DNA from: Calycina herbarum
Lineage: Eukaryota; Ascomycota; Leotiomycetes; Helotiales; Pezizellaceae
Direction of reading: 5' to 3'
Assembly (NCBI GenBank): GCA_001414485.1
Contig: LLEY01000260.1
Coordinates: 1-63,972, forward strand
Length of the DNA stretch: 63,972 nucleotides
The notes below the pieces were generated by a model, which made no database searches, was not told the origin of the DNA, and worked only from the letters and a program-made list of their open reading frames with translations. This document shows positions 56,291 to 63,972 of this stretch, piece by piece (position 1 is the stretch's first letter; the number at the start of each line of letters is the position of its first letter). The position numbers were made by a program, and so were the translations under genes.

Positions 56291-59200
56291 GGTTGTTGTT
56301 TTTTTGTTTGTTGCAAAAGAATTGAGGGGTGTTGGAAATCGATTTTGATATGAGCGACTTTGTTTTGTGAATGTTATGGTTGCGATTCGCTGGTGCTGGT
56401 GATTGGGTTGCTGTCGAAGCTGGTTGTTGTTGGCAAAAGACGAGTACTGGACTCAATTGGATTGGAAATTGAAATGAATGTGGTATCTGTATCAACAGAT
56501 AGTAATGAATGAAGGGAGCGAACAAATGAATGTGTAGCACAGCGACGCGATTGCAAACCAGAAGTGGTGTTGAGGTCAAAAGAAAGAGGACAATAGCAAG
56601 GCGGGGGAGCGACACTTATATTTTGATATTGAGCGCGATCCATGGGGGGAAGTACTAGCCGATCACCACCCCTGTCACTCTCAACCACGACAGGGATATG
56701 AAGGGATCCAAAAATGGCGCCAAAAGAAGACGCATCTGGACCTGGAAATCAGCACCGCCTTTTTTTCACTTTTATTCTGGTCAAAGCCTCAAAGCGCACC
56801 ATACAAAATATAGCCGTGCACAACTGCCACCAACTAACTTTATTGTGTTAAATTTGGTCTATACGTTTTAATGACAAGCTTCATGATAGAGAAAATAAGG
56901 GCGCCTACCACCTTAGGAGGCATTCGCCGATTTTGAGGGATGAGATGCAATGCAGAAGCCCTTTGCAGGGGAAATGCACTAGAAAATCCACCCTTGCTGC
57001 GAGATGCGGGTGAGACGGGGCTCTCGTCAGGTACCACCAACAGCACATGGCGTCTCGCTGGGGGGCAAAATGGTCGTACCTGCTTTTCTATGGGTGGGGG
57101 AGTTGTCGCTTGTGGGAGGGTGTTCCTTTGAGTCCAGCTTTCTGTGAGGGTGGTATTTTTTCGGTAACCACACCTCTGAAAAAGAACATCACAGGGGGCG
57201 AAAGAGCTTCTTACCCGAAAGAGGGGCAGAAGGAAGAGCTGCGCAGGGTTGACGGGCCAGAATAGCTCGGCTGGCAAGGGTTGTTGGTGTTGGTGTTGGT
57301 GCTGTTGGACTTGGGATGAACCGGTCAACCGAGTTTCTTTCTCCCTGTTTCCCTCCTCCCTCCTCTCTGCGCCTCAACCACTCTTCCCTGCTCAAGATCC
57401 TTTCACACCCACGATGAAATTGATCAATTGATCGATTGATCAATTAATTCCCAGTCTGTGGTGTTCCCGCCGTCCCGCGAGCCCTAAATTTCGTTTTACC
57501 CCTGTCTCCCGTCCCTTCTAGGCAAAAAGTGAATGGGCGTGTTTCGAAACGATGGCACGGCAGGCCAACCAACCAACTCACCTCGTCCAACCCAGATTCG
57601 TTGCATCCGCCCAAACCCCCTGAGAACGTTGGGCAAACCAACTTGCCCTGTGTTCCTTGCCTAGGTAAACGTTCCAGTCCCAGGGCAGCCAGCAGTTCGT
57701 GAAACAATTTTCTTATTAGCCTCATCTCCTGTATCCGTGATCTGTAAGATACGTATCTTTTGTACCGACATCTGAGCTTCATTTTCTTTCCCTCACCGAG
57801 AGACATTGTTTGACTCGTCATTTCGAGACCTAGAAGCTCTCCGACTTCCTACCACATACGACATACTCGTGATGGCGCAGATGCACTCAGCAGGAGAAGT
57901 TCAAAAAAAGGTCTCCTCGGCTTATTTTGTTGCTGTCAGATGGTATTTCCAGCGTATGAGATCCCGATGCGACGCTGCAAGGCGATAGCAATCCACACTT
58001 CGACGTTCGCTGATAGCCTTCACCGCAGGCTGTGTCATCTTCTTCAGTTAATTTAGGCCCTGCCTACCTAATCCCTCATCTGCGCGGTGTGTCCCTCGGG
58101 TAGACAAAATTATACCATTTCAAGCCCCGCTTATTCATGTTGGAAGGATGCAGAGGAGCTGAAGTCATCTCGAAGACGACTCGCATTTGACCCAACAATC
58201 CAAAACAGGTGCCCCTTGCGTGTTGGTGATTCCTTTGAGCCTCCAACATTTTATCACGTTGGTTATCAAGCCTCCAAAACTCAAGTATTCGCTTAGCTGG
58301 TCATAAGCACCTTGAAACTTGTTGATCCAGAGGGAATTGATACTACCCAACACCTCGTGGTCATCGCCTGTACTGCAGCGAACACAATCCTATCTCGTCA
58401 TTTTTGGGCTGTTTTGGCTTGAAGGATGTCCACGGAACATGGTTTTACACGTTGTTTTGTCCGTCCTGTCCGGTTCCTAAATCCGAAGTTGCTTTTCCCC
58501 GCGCCTTGATAACCTTCAAGTACGTATGAAGTACGAAGTACAAGATAAGGCTTTGATAGAGGATTTCGACCTCAATTGATATCCACCGTGATTCCATATG
58601 CTGGCAAAGTGGAACAATCCACAGTGGATACAAAAAAGCACAAGTCCTCCAACCTTAAATGTACTTCAAGGAAAGATTTCGCACAGCATCTGTAGAACAG
58701 CAGTATCAATTGTGTATTCAAGGCAGTCCAACGATGCTCAAGTAACACACATTTCCCGCGAAGGGGGGTCGGGTCTTTGACAGATTGGCTTGACCGGGAG
58801 CTTCAAATCAAGAATCTGAAGTCAGTTATACGACCATCTTTGAGACTTTGTCAAACGAGTTGGTTCTCCGTGATGTCTTGCTGTTACTCGGTCAGGAAAA
58901 GTTGTAGACTACGGGGAGGTCATCCGGAAAAAAATGAAGTGATCGATCTAGAGCTGCTGATCGGCATCCAACTCAACCGACCCAACTCGGCTCTTCTTGA
59001 GAGAAGTGACAACTCACTGCCTCCAACGGTGAGATCTCAAAACGAAACGCAGCACCAGAGACCTACCGCTTCTTGCCGAAGCACCTTAACGCGTGTCTCT
59101 GCATCTATGGTTTTTTTGTCGGTGTTTCCTGTAGGTAGGCACCTGCAGTAGTCGCCGCCAAAAAGAAATGCCTCAGGAAGTGCCATGTCTGCAGAATCTT

Positions 59201-59797
59201 CATTTTTGGGGATGCTGATTCGTCTGCACTGTTCGGGATTTATTCTCAGATGACGAATTGGAAGATGCTTCCAACATATTCTCAGCCGTTCAACCAACCT
59301 GGGGCGGCGACATGCTTTTTCTTTTTGAAAATGGAAAAGGGGTCGATTGGATGGCGAGGGATTCCGAGAATAATCCCCCTGTTCGCGTGGCTGTTTTTCC
59401 CATCGCGATTCGCAGGTCCTAAATTGGCGGTTGGCTTTCTGATTGTGACTTGATGTACTCCCTACATGATGAGAATTGTTACGGAGTACTCCATACTGCT
59501 GTGACGAGTTAAGTGAAGCATTGATAGACACTCCAAGGAACAAACAAACTCGTGATGTTTCTTTTGGAGAGAAATCGGAGGGAGCGGAGTGAAGATGTTT
59601 CAAGTAGATCCCCTCAGGGGGTTGGGCCTTGGCGCTCTCTTTTTGGTGGGGTGGGGGTCGCGATAGGAAGGGCTTATCGTGAAAATCTTCTCCCCGCAAA
59701 GTACCTTCGTACCCCTCATCATTCCACACCAGAAATCCCGAGTACTCGTACCAAAGACGAAAAGAGACATACAAGCCATTGAGTCTCAACCTCCAGC
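56291..59797. other. 3.5-kb intergenic region between divergent genes
   Basis: The first 400 bp are the leader and promoter of the minus-strand DUF1996 gene. Low-complexity patches include TTGGTG units at 57282-57305 and a near-palindromic GATC-rich stretch (TGATCAATTGATCGATTGATCA) at about 57421-57442. No gene is supported; the open frames of 100-250 codons here overlap on both strands and lack motifs. Confidence 0.5.
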
Positions 59798-60892
59798 ATG
59801 GCGCCCATTCCTATCACCATAGTCACAGGTTTCCTAGGATCTGGCAAGACAACTCTCCTCCTCAATCTCCTCCCTCAACTACGCGCCCAAAATCCCGCAT
59901 ACAAGCTTGCCCTCGTCAAGAACGAATTCGGCGATTTAGCCATCGACAGTCAGCTCGCATCTTCCTCTTCCATAACCGGCGTACGCGAACTTCTCAATGG
60001 CTGTATATGCTGTAACCTCGTTGGTCAACTCGATGTGGCTCTGGAGGAGCTCCGAAATACCATCAATCCCGACCGAATCGTCATCGAGACTTCCGGGAGC
60101 GCATTCCCCGCCACGTTGGCGATGGAAGTTAATCGGCTGGCAAGAGATACAAAGGGCGCATATGTGCTGGATGGCGTGGTAACAGTCATAGACGTCGAGA
60201 ACTGGAAAGGCTATGAAGACACGAGTTATACGGCCAAAATCCAAGCCCGATACACAGATCTGATTGTGTTGAATAAATGGGAGATAGCGGGTGAGAGAAG
60301 ACTGGACGAGTGTCTTGATCGAGTAGGTGATTTGGAAGTCCAAGTTGCGACTGTGAAGAGTGAGAAAGGGAGAGTACCAGTTGACTTGGTTTTTGGTGTA
60401 GACAATGCTTCGGCGCGAAGTCTGGGCGTTGCTGTGACTGAAGAACATGACCATGCTGCGAATGGCCACGACCATTCACATGCGAAGAGTCATCAAAGCG
60501 AGGTGGAGGTGTTGTCAATCACACTCTCCGCCGAGTCATCCTCGAAAATTGATGTCTCGAAGCTCGAAACACTCCTCAAATCGGCACCGAAAGACGAGGT
60601 TTATCGAATAAAGGCTGTTCTAGCTGCTTCATCCCCTATACCTTCTCCCGACACAACTCCCGAATCCTCTGAGAGTGGTCGATATATATTGAACTGGGCA
60701 TTCTCAAGGTGGACTTGTACCCCGCTGAAGGGTGAAGAGGAACACGAGTCTAGCAGTGGCGTTATATTGAGAATGACCATGATACTTGCACGATATGAAA
60801 GCAAGAAGTGGAAGAAGAAGATTGAAACTCTCGGCTTTATCACGTTAGAAGGCACCGAGGATGGGACTTTGACAGTCGAAAAGATTGCGTAA
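59798..60892 (+). CDS. CobW/COG0523-family GTPase (metal chaperone, CBWD/ZNG1-like)
   Basis: Single exon, 364 residues. COG0523 GTPases insert or deliver metals, mainly zinc, to client proteins. The Walker A motif is at residues 11-21 (GFLGSGKTTLL), the metal-binding CxCC at 68-72 (GCICC), a switch region at about 97 (IVIETSGSA) and the guanine-specificity motif is LNKWE, a variant of NKxD. A His/Asp-rich linker (EEHDHAANGHDHSHAKSH, about residues 209-226) could bind metal. The C-terminal CobW_C domain follows (VEVLSITLSAESS, then EVYRIKAVLA, then ILNWAFSRWTCTPL). It is probably cytosolic. The exact client is unknown; yeast and human relatives activate methionine aminopeptidase 1, but orthology is not shown here. 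Confidence 0.9.
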   Translation: MAPIPITIVTGFLGSGKTTLLLNLLPQLRAQNPAYKLALVKNEFGDLAIDSQLASSSSITGVRELLNGCICCNLVGQLDVALEELRNTINPDRIVIETSGSAFPATLAMEVNRLARDTKGAYVLDGVVTVIDVENWKGYEDTSYTAKIQARYTDLIVLNKWEIAGERRLDECLDRVGDLEVQVATVKSEKGRVPVDLVFGVDNASARSLGVAVTEEHDHAANGHDHSHAKSHQSEVEVLSITLSAESSSKIDVSKLETLLKSAPKDEVYRIKAVLAASSPIPSPDTTPESSESGRYILNWAFSRWTCTPLKGEEEHESSSGVILRMTMILARYESKKWKKKIETLGFITLEGTEDGTLTVEKIA

Positions 60893-62454
60893 TGATGGTT
60901 ATGAATAATGAGGAGTTTTAGAGAGGTTCGTGGGTTTATGGAAGATAGAAGGATATACGGTTATCGATCTCTACAACAAAAGAAACTTTGGGCTCTGGGA
61001 AAATAGAGGCCAGCAAAGTTATAAGAATAGGGAGATCTTTTGGAAAGAATCGAGAGCATAGAGAAATAAATACCCAAGTCATTCAAACATCATATTCCTC
61101 GAACCGCGTCGCCTTTCGGTTCCTATCCAAATCAATTCCTTTGCCAAGTGGCATTATTACAAAACCTCAAACAATCCAATATCCCCGAAATATCCTTCCT
61201 CTGAACGTAGATGGCCTTCTCATATTGAAATACCCTCTCCTTGCGGTACTCTCTGCGAAAAAAGTTTAGAAAAGAACAATTCCAGATCAGCGGGCCCCGG
61301 TTTGTTTTGGTTATTCAATATACAGTGCCTACTTGCTTTGGATTGAATCAAGGCCAAGTACGCATGACATGTGTTAAGGACGGGCTATGGAGCTCTCACG
61401 GCACGCTTGCCTATTCGCTCTTCGCCTCAATTACATCCTTGTTTCTGCGAGCGCTGGCACCATTTTTACTGTTCTGTTGCCCCTTCTCATATTTGGTTTG
61501 AAGAAGTGTTAAGGTTATTTGCTTTTCGAAAGTAAATTTTCTTTCGACAGTAAATCCTCCTCTCATTGTAATTCAGCTATGAGAATACTTGCAACGGTAA
61601 CAACGATATCACCCCAAATTCAAAGAAAAGCTCCGCAATCTTGTGAACTTCTCCTTCTCATAACGGCAGTCTACACTACTGCGACCCCGATTATTTGAGT
61701 AGTCATGATGAGGATCCTGCTACGGTTCGTGGAATTGCTTTTTATAATAGTATTTCCCGGGCGAGTGTTCTAGCTCTTCTTTTCTCTTTCAGATCTTTGA
61801 TGCGAGTTTGTGTTTTGATGTCGCGATTTTTTGGGCTGAGGTAATTGAAAGTAGTTTCTGCTTCTAGTTTTCGTTGAAATTCTTGCTTTGAAGATCTCTA
61901 TTTGACTCTGTGCTTTCTTGGAGTGGTTTTTTTGAAGCTTCGTCGAGGGGTGGACTTTTACCTGTGTTCTACTGCTTTTCCAATTTTCATTCGGCAAAGA
62001 TAACTACACATGGCTTTTGTTTGAAGCCAGATTTCACTTTCTTCGGATATCTAGGTCTTTTACTTCATCTTCTTCGATGCTGCATCAGTGTAAGTTTACA
62101 ACTGGTATTTGCTGTCCTTTTTGTTGGATTCGTAGAGAAGAGTTCTGAGAGAAATGGTTTTACGAGGAAGGGGATTGTATTTGCTTTGGTTTGAGGGTAC
62201 GGGATGCAATATTAGTAAAGACTTGGTCGATTATCGCGGAGCAAACTCTCCTACCCCCCAATACAACATCTTTGTATTCGAATCCTTCTGTCTGTCTTTA
62301 AACTTGGGATTGGATATCTCGTCCAGGACCGTGCGAAGCCAGCCAAGGGGTGAAGAAGGGGGCTTGAAAAAATGCACGCTAAACTCCACAAAGGTAGTCC
62401 TATCACACTTTTCATTGAGAGTCGAGATTTCTAGAGGGGTATAAATGTCATCCT
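60893..62454. other. 1.6-kb intergenic region
   Basis: T-rich spacer after the CobW-like gene. No gene is supported; the open frames at 61241-61501 and 61910-62194 are Phe/Leu/Ser-rich by-products of T-rich sequence. Confidence 0.45.
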
Positions 62455-63437
62455 AATCACTCTCTTCGTCATCATCGTCATCTTCCAGCTCTTCCGGATC
62501 ATCGCCGAGCAGTTCTATTTCAGCCTAATATACGTCTCCTTCATTTGGATCAGCAATCGAAAACTTGTCGCCGTCTCCTCTAAATTCACTTTGGGGGACA
62601 TCTTTGGTCCAGACCTGTATTCTTTCAGTGATTACCGTAAAAGGATAAGCACAATACTAACCTTGCCAGGTAAGTGTAAATTTCGAAACTCAATCTTTGT
62701 TCCGCTGAAGAATACAACTCTTCTCCCGTTCTCTTGTTGGGAGAGTTAGCCGCATTTACCTTGAAATCTTAGGAGTAATACCGTCAAATAGGAAGTCCAG
62801 CTATCCGTAGAACTGCCTCTCATCCAGGTTATGGAGGGCCCGAATGATCCAATACCAGTCACACCAGCTTTGAACCCAATTGCGATTTCATCACCGGAGT
62901 CTTGCTAGACATTGATATGAACATTACTGCAGGAGTATGTCGTGGTTGCGACATATACTCCATGCTTTTTGAGACTTGGGTAGTTTCCCAGAAGCTGTCT
63001 CGCATTCTGCCTCAACCAGAATCTAAACGGATCTCTACGGTCAAAAGTATCAATCACAGCTTCAGAATCGCGCATAAGAATCGCGCCAAAGTTCGCAGAT
63101 GTCGAATACTTGAATGCTGCAGAAGCATCGGTTGAAGTCCGGCTGCAACCAGCGCAGAAACATCACCCTCCAAAGCAAGATCGTTCTTCTTTACCGTGCT
63201 GGCTACTCTTGGTCCCAGTGTTGATTCTTCGACATCACTTCTTTGAAGGCTGCCGATGGGTGTATAACCTGCTGCTGCTAGAGCCTGAGCATCCGTCAAG
63301 TCGATGATTGGTTGCAAACGGCCGCTTTCATCGATATATCCAGAGGTTCCAATTGAGAGTTTGTTGGTGCTTCCGAGTTGGATAACACCACCGGCATAAT
63401 TATTTCTTCTAGAGTAAGCTGTCGCAAGTCTCCCGAT
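62455..63437 (-). pseudogene. Decayed gene of unrecognised family
   Basis: On the minus strand a likely exon starts after an acceptor-like TTCATTAG at 63438. It reads IGRLATAYSRRNNYAGGVIQLGS, then SGYIDESGRLQPIIDLTDAQALAAAGYTPIG, then LALEGDVSALVAAGLQP, and shifts frame near 63140. It continues DASAAFKYSTSANFGAILMRDSEAVIDTFDRRDPFRFWL, then QNARQLLGNYPSLKKHGVYVATTTYS. A TAG follows at 62907-62909, then more fragments (GDEIAIGFKAGVTGIGSFGPS; NKRTGEELYSSAEQRLSFEIYTYLA; GDKFSIADPNEGDVY) and an acidic end (DDPEELEDDDDDEESD). So at least two frameshifts and two stops. The part before the acceptor is occupied by the MITE at 63458. I do not know the family; the C-terminal acid tract and the RFWL-QNARQLL block would be good search handles. 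Confidence 0.65.
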
Positions 63438-63455
63438 CTAATGAAGACATCGAGT

Positions 63456-63971
63456 TACAGTGAGTTGCGAGTTAAGCTTGAATTTGCCTCCTTTTTTTGT
63501 AATCCGAGCTTTTTTTTTATTAAGGCTTTCTCCCTCTTTTCTTTAGAAGACAGAAAATAAAAGTACTCTAAAAGAGACGAGGCCTAGCTAGAAAGAAGCG
63601 CTATAACTAATTATCTCTCTTCTATATAATTTATTAATTTAAAGTAAGTATAACAAAAATAAACTAAAAGATAAATAATTCTTAAAATAACCCCTTTTCT
63701 TGAAAAAAATTTCACTGCCCCTGTAAGGTCGACAGGCTATGCCAAGACCCTATAAAAATCAAGACAGATATAAAATTGTCTGTTTTTGTCCTATAAAGTT
63801 TATAGAGTATAAGGGGAGATATAAGCCTCTTCTTTCCTGTTCTTATAAATAGTATATCATATGTTGTTGTTAATTAATAGGTAAAAGAGTACCTAAAAAG
63901 GGGGAAAATCTCAAAAAGCTCGGTTTACAAAAAAAGTGGGCAAATTCAAGCTTAACTCGCAACTCACTGTA
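63456..63971. mobile_element. Complete 512-bp MITE with about 60-bp terminal inverted repeats and TA target duplication
   Basis: The left end, from 63458, reads CAGTGAGTTGCGAGTTAAGC then TTGAATTTGCC. The right end (complement, from 63969 inward) reads the same for over 30 bases without mismatch. The similarity goes on, with a few changes, through a T run, GTAA, CCGAGC and another T run, to about 60 bp. Both ends are flanked by TA (63456-63457, 63970-63971). The interior is very A/T-rich and has no transposase. CAGT ends plus TA duplication are typical of pogo/Fot1-type Tc1/mariner elements. It lies just outside the exon of the decayed gene, probably within one of its introns. Confidence 0.9.
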
Positions 63972-63972
63972 T

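Noticed and set aside
57441..57824. 125-codon minus-strand frame and other frames at 57-59.8 kb
   Set aside because: Frames overlap on both strands, have no domain features and no splice-supported extensions.

Overview
The window is nuclear DNA from a filamentous ascomycete (Pezizomycotina). Genes carry short introns of about 47-150 nt with GTAAGT-like donors and CTAAC/CTGAC-like branch points. There are three HET-domain genes, an AflR-type Zn2Cys6 regulator and UstYa-family proteins, all typical of Pezizomycotina. A leotiomycete (Helotiales-like) source is a guess from overall gene style, not shown by the sequence.

Layout. 0.5-2.7 kb: a C2H2 zinc-finger protein. 3.9-6.5 kb: a broken HET gene. 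8.9-12.6 kb: a large RRM-type RNA-binding protein. 13.3-13.8 kb: a small TA-flanked inverted-repeat element. 14.0-15.3 kb: TYW3 (tRNA wybutosine synthesis). 15.6-16.4 kb: a field of degenerate short repeats. 17.4-19.6 kb: an unrecognised gene and a Mediator Med2-like gene, both minus strand. 22.1-23.9 kb: the Pub1/TIA-1-like protein. 24.7-25.8 kb: a PEX11-family protein. Roughly 26-51 kb is an accessory island full of decay. On the right, 52.3 kb holds a hypothetical gene, 54.5-56.3 kb a secreted DUF1996+WSC protein, 59.8-60.9 kb a CobW/COG0523 GTPase, and 62.5-64.0 kb a decayed gene with a complete 512-bp TA-flanked MITE beside it.

The most interesting part is 26-42 kb, which looks like an undescribed fungal RiPP (dikaritin-type) gene cluster. 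Its centre is a small secreted precursor at 31.9-32.3 kb: a signal peptide followed by six near-identical copies of ETAYPKEKVL separated by Lys-Arg, the Kex2 cleavage signal. Around it lie a canonical UstYa (DUF3328) oxidase, three divergent membrane proteins that share the paired HxxHC motifs of UstYa, a regulator with two tandem Zn2Cys6 domains plus an AflR-like C-terminal domain, a second AflR-like protein with no zinc cluster, a GNAT acetyltransferase, a sucrose-type MFS transporter with one in-frame stop, and a decayed GMC oxidoreductase. Expected logic: the precursor enters the ER and is cut by Kex2, membrane-bound UstYa-type enzymes cross-link the Tyr-containing core, and the transporter exports the product. 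The function is inferred. The precursor, the zinc clusters and the HxxHC motifs are read directly from the sequence.

Further along the island are a truncated HET gene, an intact TPR-SET protein, a relic of a giant DUF3638-type protein and a HET gene broken by a 23-bp tandem duplication. I recognised no tRNA, rRNA, CRISPR or autonomous transposon. All splice sites were assigned by eye from consensus and reading frame.
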